Of a stretch of 44,506 nt of DNA, positions 1 to 6,573 are shown piece after piece. This stretch comes from Cyanocohniella sp. LLY (GTDB lineage: Bacteria > Cyanobacteriota > Cyanobacteriia > Cyanobacteriales > Nostocaceae): the NCBI GenBank assembly GCA_022241785.1, contig JAKOMP010000049.1:1-44506 (forward strand). The letters run 5' to 3'. Each line of letters opens with the position of its first letter. Within the stretch, counting starts at the first letter, position 1. The translations under genes were made by a program, and so were the position numbers. The notes under the pieces are model-generated. The model did no database searches and was not told where the DNA came from. It worked only from the letters and a program-made list of their open reading frames with translations.

Positions 1-190
1 CTAGTACTGCTTTTTTTCTTGTCCCTTGCTTACCAGGATTAACATGTCCTTGCTCTTGATACTGTTTCAACATTTTTTGCACAAAAGCTTTACCAACACC
101 AAAGTTTACAGCTAACTTTCTAACTGAAATATTTCCTGAATGATAAGCATTGACTACTTTTTCTCTGAGATCGACGGAATATGGTTTCAT
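1..190 (-). mobile_element. IS630-type transposase, N-terminal part (cut by window edge)
   Basis: The first 63 codons of a minus-strand gene run off the left edge. They begin MKPYSVDLREKVVNAYHSGN and continue with a helix-turn-helix (ISVRKLAVNFGVGKAFVQKM) and a basic tail. This is the usual N-terminus of IS630/Tc1-mariner-type transposases, which bind the element's ends before a C-terminal DDE domain cuts DNA. The catalytic part lies outside the window, so it is unknown whether the gene is intact. The ATG at 188-190 fits the family start. The terminal inverted repeat should lie in the following few hundred bases but cannot be recognised without the other end. Confidence 0.75.
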
Positions 191-590
191 AATAATAGTT
201 TATCTATTTTACATTATTGTACTTCACGTTACTGGAAAGTGCTGTAACTCGTCAATCAACCTACTTGTTTGTAATCTAGCCGCTCTAGCACTGAAAATCC
301 TTGTCCTGAATGCTAAACCACTCACCACAGGCTTCAGTGAATAAATTCACAGTTGTTTAAAAATAACTAGAAAAACAAAAACAGACACAATTATTGTGCT
401 TGTTGGTGAAGTATAGTTTATCGGATTTTGACAAACAAAGCCCGTATCAGTGTCGGTAGGCTGTCAATTTAGTGACTTCCCAATAAAGAATATCCAAATA
501 TTTCTTTTGGAGCCAGCTTAATTTCATTTTAGGATTTAGGGTGCGATCGCATGGAACGCAGTTTTAGTTGACATCACAATATTTTTAAGA
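191..590. other. Intergenic, upstream end of the IS630-type element
   Basis: No credible gene is seen. The stretch is AT-rich. It contains a 13-base inverted repeat (CACAAT-T-ATTGTG, near 391-403) and one HIP1 octamer near 543. It should include the outer end of the partial transposon and the 3' flank of the toxin gene. Confidence 0.5.
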
Positions 591-938
591 TTATGTCAAC
601 TGAAAAGCTTGAACCATTACTGTATTCAAGTGCTGAAGTTGGCTTTTTCCTAATTTACCTATACGTCTAGTAATTAATCTCCGTTCAACCGTAACAATTC
701 GAGTTACTCTTACCTTAGAAACTACTCGTAATCCAGTAGTCGCAAAATCTGGATCTGAAGTATCCAAAATGAACTCTTCCGGATCTAACTTAGTGACATT
801 TTGAGATGAAATAAAACATAGGCTAACATCATTCCCTTGACTATCTACCCATAAAACTACACCAGGGCGTAACTTAGTTGCGCTCAAATCTGTAAAAGGA
901 AATGGAACCAAGACAATATCTCCCTTCTGCAAAGACAT
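591..938 (-). CDS. MazF/PemK-like toxin (type II toxin-antitoxin)
   Basis: 115 residues, the normal size for MazF/PemK/CcdB-fold mRNA interferases. The N-terminus shows the family signature: GDIVLVPFPFTD followed by KLRPGVVL, with a later S-S-Q/T-containing strand (CFISSQNVTK). Toxins of this fold cleave RNA at short sequences when not bound by antitoxin. The start ATG overlaps the stop of the upstream small gene by one base (TAATG), a typical translational coupling of antitoxin and toxin. The family is read from motif and context. The cleavage specificity and whether it is toxic cannot be told from sequence. Confidence 0.82.
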   Translation of the reverse strand: MSLQKGDIVLVPFPFTDLSATKLRPGVVLWVDSQGNDVSLCFISSQNVTKLDPEEFILDTSDPDFATTGLRVVSKVRVTRIVTVERRLITRRIGKLGKSQLQHLNTVMVQAFQLT

Positions 939-1144
939 TAGATCGGTTTCCCATCTTCAAGTGTGTATAGGTCTGGTTCTTCATTCAGAAACTCAAAAGC
1001 TCCACCAGTCTGAGCAAGTTGCATTAAGTCATGGGTAGAAGGCTGTGATGAATCACAAAATAGCCTTTCTTCTAAGAGTGTGCGCTCTTCATGAGAAAGA
1101 GATAGGATTATTTGTAATAAAGATTCAACAAGTTTAGTGTTCAT
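938..1144 (-). CDS. Antitoxin of the MazF-like pair
   Basis: 68 residues, acidic, without a recognisable ribbon-helix-helix signature. The N-terminal helix (LVESLLQIILSLSHEERTLL) is of a type seen in cyanobacterial antitoxins paired with MazF-like toxins. The C-terminal half is acidic and probably disordered, as expected for the part that wraps the toxin. It lies directly upstream of the toxin with TAATG stop-start overlap, and 22 bp downstream of the LAGLIDADG gene. The antitoxin role rests mainly on the gene order. Confidence 0.72.
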   Translation of the reverse strand: MNTKLVESLLQIILSLSHEERTLLEERLFCDSSQPSTHDLMQLAQTGGAFEFLNEEPDLYTLEDGKPI

Positions 1145-1166
1145 CTTCAGTAGTTTTTAAATTGAC

Positions 1167-1655
1167 TTAAACTTGAAAATAATTATATTTACGCAATTTT
1201 TCTATCATTAGTTTTGATTTTTGAGTCAATTCTACTTCTTCTTTTGTTGCTTTTCTAGGGATTCCATTGATGAAATAACTGTGCTTACGTAGAACTTCTT
1301 CTTTCCATATTAAATATTCTTGAGATTTTTTAGAATGCAAAGGATAAGCTTCAAATAAAGGAATAATTATCTCTGCCAAGTGTTTATTGTTAGTAACTTG
1401 GTAGAAACTTACCGGCTTTCCTTTCTGAGTTGGATAAGGTCCAGTAACATTACCTATACATAATTTATTTTTAATAAAATCTAAAACCTGTTGGTCGTCA
1501 CTGCGTTGACCAATTCTTATTCTCGGTGATCCTAATCCATTGGGGCATTTATTAACTATAAAAGAACCTTCACCATCAAAGAAACCACTGAACCAAGACC
1601 CAAATTTATCATCAATATGCAACCGATTAGGATACTGTAGATTATTTGTTGACAT
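1167..1655 (-). CDS. Free-standing LAGLIDADG homing endonuclease
   Basis: 162 residues with one LAGLIDADG-type helix, WFSGFFDGEGSF, near residues 21-32. The acidic residue at its end would coordinate the catalytic metal. A single motif and this length fit the I-CreI-like group that acts as a homodimer on a long, near-palindromic site. The following beta strands (PRIRIGQRSDD..VLDFIK) fit the DNA-binding saddle. No intron or intein flanks it, so it looks free-standing. It is transcribed in the same direction as, and just ahead of, the antitoxin/toxin pair, possibly as one unit. A 7-bp perfect hairpin lies in its leader (1693-1710). Confidence 0.83.
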   Translation of the reverse strand: MSTNNLQYPNRLHIDDKFGSWFSGFFDGEGSFIVNKCPNGLGSPRIRIGQRSDDQQVLDFIKNKLCIGNVTGPYPTQKGKPVSFYQVTNNKHLAEIIIPLFEAYPLHSKKSQEYLIWKEEVLRKHSYFINGIPRKATKEEVELTQKSKLMIEKLRKYNYFQV

Positions 1656-1692
1656 TGTTCTGTTAGATTCATGACACCAATTGTATCATTCT

Positions 1693-1710
1693 GAAATACA
1701 AAAGTATTTC
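1693..1710 (-). other. Perfect hairpin in leader of the endonuclease gene
   Basis: GAAATAC, a four-base loop, then GTATTTC: a perfect 7-bp stem. It lies 38-55 bp upstream of the ATG at 1655, so it may be an operator for a dimeric repressor or a leader hairpin. Confidence 0.35.
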
Positions 1711-1728
1711 TAGAATAAATAAACATTA

Positions 1729-1760
1729 AAAAATCCCCTACCATACAACAGAGGATTTTT
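1729..1760 (-). terminator. Rho-independent terminator after the 90-residue gene
   Basis: AAAAATCC and GGATTTTT form an 8-bp stem around a 16-base loop. On the minus strand the stem is followed by a T run. It sits just downstream of the gene ending at 1777 and separates it from the endonuclease gene. The A/T ends would allow bidirectional use. Confidence 0.6.
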
Positions 1761-1776
1761 ATTACTTAACGAAAGC

Positions 1777-2049
1777 TTATGAATTATTTTCGTTGCTGGT
1801 ACTCTTGATAAATTTATAAGCTTTATATCCTCCATAAGTTAATAATGCACCTACCGTTATAACTCCACCCACAGGCACAGTAATTGGAGCAGCAATAACA
1901 GTTGTCGCAGTTGTTGTCAAACCCACCCAACCAAGAAAACCACTAGCAGGTACTGTCGCCGTTACAGCCATTGGTACTGTCGCGACAGTAACTGAACCTA
2001 ATGCTGAACCTAATGAAGCTCCAAGCCCCGCCATCAATTCGTCTTTCAT
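1777..2049 (-). CDS. Small hydrophobic Gly/Ala/Thr/Val-rich protein
   Basis: 90 residues, not recognised. The composition is dominated by Gly, Ala, Val and Thr. Two hydrophobic stretches (about 12-45 and 48-74) end in a short charged tail (YKAYKFIKSTSNENNS). It could span the membrane twice. The small size, Gly-rich hairpin-like composition and accessory neighbourhood also recall bacteriocin-like or glycine-zipper peptides, but there is no leader motif or processing gene nearby to support that. A terminator follows at 1729-1760. Confidence 0.6.
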   Translation of the reverse strand: MKDELMAGLGASLGSALGSVTVATVPMAVTATVPASGFLGWVGLTTTATTVIAAPITVPVGGVITVGALLTYGGYKAYKFIKSTSNENNS

Positions 2050-2559
2050 TTTTATTTAGATAACTAAACTACTAATTCCTTTATAATTAAATATTTCTAA
2101 CCTAGAATAAATTTGGTGTAAATTTTTACTAGAAAATCATAAAAGTTTTACTTAGATAAAATTAACACATCTAAGTAGATAGGCACAAATAAACCTAACT
2201 ATGTAACAAAATATAAAAATCTCAAAACCCTTGCGTATCGCTAAAGCGAAAGTTCCGCTAACGCGGAGCGTGACCGCTTCGGTCTTATGCTTCACTCCGC
2301 TACGCTCCGTATGGCTAACGCCACGCTCCGCGAACGTAATGACATACCTTGAAATTTTTCCGCCTACCTACTTAACTTCATTATTTAAAATAGGAAATGG
2401 TGTTCAACATCTAGAACTTAGGTTAACTAGATAGAATGCGTGCCTCGGGGAGATGCCGCAAGCACCGCCACGGACTGGAAATTTTATCTCCGGATATCCC
2501 TAAACCGCCCTGGCTTCTCTAACAGATGCTGAGGAACAGGTTTCTGTACTCACAGGGAA
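2050..2559. other. Intergenic region containing a repeat island
   Basis: No gene is credible here. The middle (about 2231-2340) is a palindromic repeat island described separately. The first half is AT-rich and should carry the promoter of the small minus-strand gene. The last 120 bases are more GC-rich, with short hairpins but no readable frame. Confidence 0.5.
2231..2340. repeat. Palindromic GC-rich interspersed repeat island
   Basis: A run of short hairpin units in otherwise AT-rich DNA: TCCGC-TAAC-GCGGA, GACCG-CTT-CGGTC and GGC-TAAC-GCC, with CGCTCCGCG and ACGCTCCG variants in both orientations. Such GC-rich compound palindromes are common between genes in Nostoc-type genomes. The forward frame through it is only a consequence of the repeat and is not a gene. 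Confidence 0.75.
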
Positions 2560-3588
2560 CTAATTGAATAAATTAATTAATTCATTGACTTGAACTTGCA
2601 GCTTGTCTCTAAATTGTTGTACCTGTTGATAAATCGCCGCACGTCCCTGGACTAAGTTGACTCGTTGCACAGGCTGAATAAAGTAACGCAGACGAGTTCT
2701 CATAGCCCAAACTCCCATAGAGGGAAATATCATTAAAATGATTATGAATGGCGAAAGGGGCAAGAAAGGTAATTTAAATAATCGCTGCAATCTCTGAAGA
2801 TTTACTGTCCAAGGATGTAAAGATTCGCTACCAATGCACACAACTGGAAGAATGGGAACTTGATAGCGATCGCTCAATTTCATAAAGCTGACATTAAACT
2901 TTTGCAACTGATAACGTTGACTCCAACCTTTCAGGGGGCCACGCACTCCTTCTGGTGCATAAACGAGAATTTTACCTTGTGCCATTGCGGCTTCAAAATC
3001 ACCTAACTCGGCGCGTACCCCACCTAAAACTTTTGACCATTGAGGCGGTAACCACCACACCACCCAAGGATGTTCAAATAATGATGCTTCTGCTATGGGT
3101 TGCACTACCCAGCCTTGGGCTTCTCCTAATAAATAACTCAAGGTGATAAAATCCCAGGGAAAACACATACCTGCGTGATTCATGGCCACAATCAGCGGGC
3201 CTGTAGAGGGCAAATTTTCGCTTTGTTGCAACTCTCCACGAAAATAATATTTAACGATGAAAGCCAGAATTTCTTGACTAAAGGCTTTTTGATATTGAGG
3301 GTTAAAATCGCTAACTTCTTGTCTGGGTAAACGACAACCAAGACGCAACCACCGATTAAGTAGCGCTAAATAAAATCCCCCAGGAATTAAAAATAATACA
3401 TATTCTAGCCAATTCCAACCATCTGGATCGGCGTGATAGTGCTGCCAGTGTCGGTTAAATAAAATCAGCCAGCCAGGAGGATACCATAAACAAAACCAGT
3501 CAAACCAGCTAAATCTATAACCTTCATCTGATGTTTTTGTCTGTTGAGTGCTGAGGATGTTTTCTGCGTGTTGATGAATCACAAGCAC
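2560..3588 (-). CDS. Lysophospholipid acyltransferase family protein
   Basis: 342 residues with a PlsC/LPLAT core at about 120-290. The acceptor motif is NHAGMCFPWD with His138 and Asp146 (HX7D rather than the usual HX4D). The second block is APEGVRGP at 211-218, matching FPEGTRS. Hydrophobic segments at about 28-46, 62-78 and 280-298 suggest membrane association. The wider H-D spacing resembles the MGAT/DGAT2-like branch rather than classic PlsC, so the substrate may be diacylglycerol, phytol or another lipid alcohol rather than lysophosphatidate. The start is GTG at 3586-3588. It acts at the membrane in glycerolipid or wax-ester type acyl transfer. Confidence 0.75.
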   Translation of the reverse strand: MLVIHQHAENILSTQQTKTSDEGYRFSWFDWFCLWYPPGWLILFNRHWQHYHADPDGWNWLEYVLFLIPGGFYLALLNRWLRLGCRLPRQEVSDFNPQYQKAFSQEILAFIVKYYFRGELQQSENLPSTGPLIVAMNHAGMCFPWDFITLSYLLGEAQGWVVQPIAEASLFEHPWVVWWLPPQWSKVLGGVRAELGDFEAAMAQGKILVYAPEGVRGPLKGWSQRYQLQKFNVSFMKLSDRYQVPILPVVCIGSESLHPWTVNLQRLQRLFKLPFLPLSPFIIILMIFPSMGVWAMRTRLRYFIQPVQRVNLVQGRAAIYQQVQQFRDKLQVQVNELINLFN

Positions 3589-3696
3589 TGAGTAGACTAC
3601 ACAACAATTATATTTATATATATTGTGCTGATTTGTATCATACTCAGGGATTAAGTTTTAGTTTTGGATTTGAGAAATTTTACCCCACTGCTGTCT

Positions 3697-4476
3697 CTAC
3701 ATATACCTGACTAATTGCACTCGGTAACGATCTTTTTTGGTCACGGCAATTTCCCCAACTTCCAAACGTCCTTTACCGCGAATAGCGATTAAGTCGCCTG
3801 ATTTCACCTGAGAACTAGCTTGAGTGACTTCCTTCCAATTGACGCGCACATCACCACCGTCAATGAAATTTACCATTTTGCTGCGGGACATACTAAAACC
3901 AGCGGAGGCGATCGCATCTAACCGCAATGAAGCTTCTACTGTGGTTAATTCTTTTTTCTTCGGTTCCCGAACCTTTAACTCACTGATATCAATTTGTTGA
4001 GTTTTTACCGGCACCGATCGCACTTGTTGCAGACTCATGGCTAAAAATTCAGCCAACTCTGGGGCGACGATAGCCTGGGCCCCGCGTTCTCCCAGCACAA
4101 TAATATCTCCGGTCTTTTCGCGGATAATACCTGTACCCAGCATGGCCCCCAAAAAGTCGCGGTGTGTAGCTGTATCAAACAGGAAATTCCCAGCTATTTC
4201 TAAAGCCACCAGGGCAACTTGAGATTGATCTAAGGGTAGTTCAGAACGGGCAATGGCAATTCGTTGGCGTTCTGCTTGCGGATAGCCACCCCAGGCGACT
4301 AATTGTACTTCTGTTAACCGACTGAACACCCGTTGAATTTCTGCTAATTCTGGCGGTGACAAAAAATCTGTCAACACTACTTCCCAAGTTTTAATGGCTT
4401 GTTCTGCCTGATCAATGACACGAGCTACACTATCGCGATTTTCAACACCCTTTAACAGTTCTTCTCTTGGCAACAT
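3697..4476 (-). CDS. Photosystem II S4 domain protein
   Basis: 259 residues, the family length. The N-terminal two thirds (MLPREELLKGVENRD...) match the YlmH-like cyanobacterial and chloroplast family called photosystem II S4 domain protein. The C-terminus (about 182-245) is an S4 RNA-binding domain: LRLDAIASAGFSMSRSKMV, then GGDVRVNW and SGDLIAIRGKGRL. The S4 fold binds structured RNA. The plant homologue is linked to photosystem II, but the exact function is not established. It is transcribed on the minus strand, 69 bp downstream of the next gene, so possibly co-transcribed. Confidence 0.85.
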   Translation of the reverse strand: MLPREELLKGVENRDSVARVIDQAEQAIKTWEVVLTDFLSPPELAEIQRVFSRLTEVQLVAWGGYPQAERQRIAIARSELPLDQSQVALVALEIAGNFLFDTATHRDFLGAMLGTGIIREKTGDIIVLGERGAQAIVAPELAEFLAMSLQQVRSVPVKTQQIDISELKVREPKKKELTTVEASLRLDAIASAGFSMSRSKMVNFIDGGDVRVNWKEVTQASSQVKSGDLIAIRGKGRLEVGEIAVTKKDRYRVQLVRYM

Positions 4477-4545
4477 GCTTAAAAATTATGAGTTATCTTT
4501 TCTCACTAAGAGAAATCAAGGAAAAAATGCTCTACCGATAGCACT

Positions 4546-5052
4546 TCAAGTGATGCTTGTCTCCGCGTAACCTTGGATATTTTCTGGGTCAAACTGACGT
4601 AATATCCGAGTAGCTTGCCGAGTCAGAGTTTCTGAACCCTGAACTACAACGATGTATTTACCCATATCTAACCGATTACGGTAGGGTAAGGCATCACCGC
4701 CTCCCAACACTAAACCCACTCCCCCACCAACAAAAACACTACCCATAGCGCCACTAGCAGCCCCTAAAAGTCCGCCAACAATATGATTACCAATTTCACC
4801 AGCCCAGGCAAAAGTATCTAAACCCGTAATCAGGCTGAAGGTAAACCCAGCGAAAAAGCCGAAAGGTATCAACCAGTAGGACATTAGCTTTGCTTGCTTT
4901 TTAGCTTGTTCCTTGGGGTCAATCAAGCCGAACTCGTCAGCAGTTTTATATCCTCTACCGAGAATGGTACTATCGATGGCTTGTTTTTCTAATGCTAAGT
5001 AAGCTGCTTCGGCTTGAAAGCGGTCTGGTAATACAGCAACAAGGTAATTCAT
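4546..5052 (-). CDS. Conserved cyanobacterial membrane protein
   Basis: 168 residues. The N-terminal segment (MNYLVAVLPDRFQAEAAYLALE) resembles a ferredoxin-like/ACT-type fold that pairs with the C-terminal strand (YIVVVQGSETLTRQATRIL). Between them lie two glycine-rich membrane segments at about 59-80 and 90-118 (GGLLGAASGAMGSVFVGGGVG). This layout occurs in cyanobacterial proteins of unknown function, often with a DUF-type label. It lies upstream of the S4 gene on the same strand. No specific function can be claimed. Confidence 0.65.
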   Translation of the reverse strand: MNYLVAVLPDRFQAEAAYLALEKQAIDSTILGRGYKTADEFGLIDPKEQAKKQAKLMSYWLIPFGFFAGFTFSLITGLDTFAWAGEIGNHIVGGLLGAASGAMGSVFVGGGVGLVLGGGDALPYRNRLDMGKYIVVVQGSETLTRQATRILRQFDPENIQGYAETSIT

Positions 5053-5264
5053 TGATGGAATAGTAGTTATCTGATAAAAGTTTGTCTTAATTAACAGCTT
5101 ATCAGTCTAGGGTTGATCAATCCTGTACCTAATTTCAGATGGACATCTAACAGGAGGAATACTTCTTAGGCGATCGCTAACCTCGATATGTCTACCCTGC
5201 CTTCATCTGTAGGTACATATCAAAAAAATAGTCATTTTGCAAGATTATTGTTATACTTATTTAC

Positions 5265-5510
5265 ATGACACATAATTTAAACTTCAAATCTTCTCAGCTA
5301 TTTCGCCCTGTCGTTTTCAGTTCTGAGTTTAATAGCTTTAAGAGTATCAATGCTTCCCAAGCCTGGTCTTTATTCTTTACAGGTGGTAGAGAAGATAAAA
5401 AATTAGATTCTAACCCTCGAATAAGTCTGCTTTTTACGAGTGTTTTACTAGCGCTTGGTATTTCCGGATTCGCCAGAACACTGATTCTCCGGAGTTTCTT
5501 TCCTGCTTAA
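5265..5510 (+). CDS. Small hypothetical protein with C-terminal membrane segment
   Basis: 81 residues, not recognised. A polar N-terminal half rich in Ser, Phe and Asn is followed by one hydrophobic helix (about 53-75, ISLLFTSVLLALGISGFART) near the C-terminus, as in tail-anchored proteins. The first gene of the plus strand here, it is followed by a 9-bp hairpin at 5542-5571. Codon use is ordinary. The gene call rests on the ATG, length and terminator, so it is moderate. Confidence 0.5.
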   Translation: MTHNLNFKSSQLFRPVVFSSEFNSFKSINASQAWSLFFTGGREDKKLDSNPRISLLFTSVLLALGISGFARTLILRSFFPA

Positions 5511-5541
5511 GTACTTAACTAGTAGTTAATACAATGTCTTT

Positions 5542-5571
5542 TTTGAACCATCAAAAAGTTGGTGGTTCAAA
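5542..5571 (+). terminator. Hairpin after the 81-residue gene
   Basis: TTTGAACCA and TGGTTCAAA form a 9-bp perfect stem with a 12-base loop, 32 bp after the stop. The downstream sequence is AT-rich but has no long T run, so termination strength is uncertain. Confidence 0.45.
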
Positions 5572-5653
5572 TTATTAAGTAAAAGATTAGCCTTTAAAAT
5601 ATTAGAAAAAATATTCATCTAAAATTTGACAACTTAGCCTAGGAGAATTAATA

Positions 5654-5989
5654 ATGTTAGACTTCAATACCTTGACGGTATTTTCCAGCACTTACTGTAT
5701 TGGTATTTGTGCCTTTCTGATTCCCGCCAACCTAATAGCTACCTCATTGACAATAGGACTCACATTATCATCTCGTCCAGCTATGGAGGTTTGGCGAAGT
5801 GCAGCAATTGCCAGTATTTTTGCTTTATTAATGATACTGCACGTATTTGCTTGGTTCACCATCGGAGTTGTCATGGCTCCCACATACATTTTATTGGCAC
5901 TGGGAAGCATCTGCTTGTTCGCCAATTTAGGAGCGATTATCCTACAGCAAATAGGGAAGGAAACCTTCCTAAGCGACGAAACCCTCTAG
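5654..5989 (+). CDS. Small three-helix membrane protein, unknown function
   Basis: 111 residues with three hydrophobic segments at about 12-38, 49-72 and 76-101, short loops and a charged C-terminal tail. The start is supported by AGGAG nine bases upstream (CTAGGAG at 5638-5644). It resembles small membrane proteins found beside photosynthesis genes in Nostocales, but no family name can be given from sequence. The facing gene on the other strand ends 28 bp away. Confidence 0.6.
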   Translation: MLDFNTLTVFSSTYCIGICAFLIPANLIATSLTIGLTLSSRPAMEVWRSAAIASIFALLMILHVFAWFTIGVVMAPTYILLALGSICLFANLGAIILQQIGKETFLSDETL

Positions 5990-6017
5990 AGCAGAGAGTG
6001 TTTACGGGATTTAGAAA

Positions 6018-6407
6018 TTAGCATTCAGAACTTTTGAGCGCATCCAGAGGTTCACAAAACTCATTTACACCTTGCTTAAGAACATATATTAAAATCGGTG
6101 TTGCTAAAAGCTGAGGGAATGCCGGCATTGATTGGAGATGTGCCATCATCCCCACAAGTGAATTATTGAGTAAATCTGACCGATATTCTTGCTCACAAAT
6201 CACCGCCCGCCATCTTCTAGCCATAGCGTCTAACCACTCTGAGTTAGTCATCCCTGGTTCTTGACCTACCCGGATAGCGAGGGTCATCGCTGCATCTTCT
6301 AAATCTCCGTCGCAATCCTCAATTAAGTCCAATGCTTCCATAGCGCTGGGATAGTCTGCTAATTGAGAGCGAAATAGGGCAATTTCCTGAGATGTAACTG
6401 TAGTCAT
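6018..6407 (-). CDS. Conserved cyanobacterial hypothetical protein
   Basis: 129 residues, soluble, mainly alpha-helical, acidic in the first half (DLIEDCDGDLEDAAMTLAIRVG). The segment SAMEALDLIEDCDGDLEDAAM recalls a UBA/TS-N-like three-helix bundle: a helix, a CDGDLEDA turn, then a second helix. That is only a shape resemblance. It stands alone on the minus strand between a convergent small membrane gene and the TolC-type gene. Function is unknown. Confidence 0.6.
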   Translation of the reverse strand: MTTVTSQEIALFRSQLADYPSAMEALDLIEDCDGDLEDAAMTLAIRVGQEPGMTNSEWLDAMARRWRAVICEQEYRSDLLNNSLVGMMAHLQSMPAFPQLLATPILIYVLKQGVNEFCEPLDALKSSEC

Positions 6408-6530
6408 ATAATCTTCACAAGCTAAGTATTGGAATACTCAGATATGGTAGCCGAATATATTCTGCTATAAACACAGACCATTGGCAAATTAGTCAAAAGT
6501 TTTAGCCTATAATCATTTTCCTGTGAAGTA

Positions 6531-6573
6531 CTAATGACCAATGACCAATAACTAATGACTAATAACCAATAAC
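6531..6573. repeat. Heptanucleotide-type tandem repeat (TGACCAA family)
   Basis: Degenerate 7-base units of the form TGACCAA/TGACTAA/TAACCAA, at the 3' edge of the TolC-type gene. The same unit recurs at 33206-33240. This is the short tandemly repeated repetitive (STRR) sequence type known from heterocystous cyanobacteria. Confidence 0.75.

Noticed and set aside
391-403. CACAAT-T-ATTGTG palindrome as an operator or terminator
   Set aside because: It is not placed near either gene start and has no T run; it may be chance in AT-rich DNA.
1167-1655. Group I intron hosting the LAGLIDADG gene
   Set aside because: No split host gene, tRNA or rRNA flanks it, and no intron core was recognised.
2231-2434. 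A 67-codon plus-strand frame over the repeat island
   Set aside because: The first half is hairpin repeats read in one frame, with no Shine-Dalgarno and no family resemblance.
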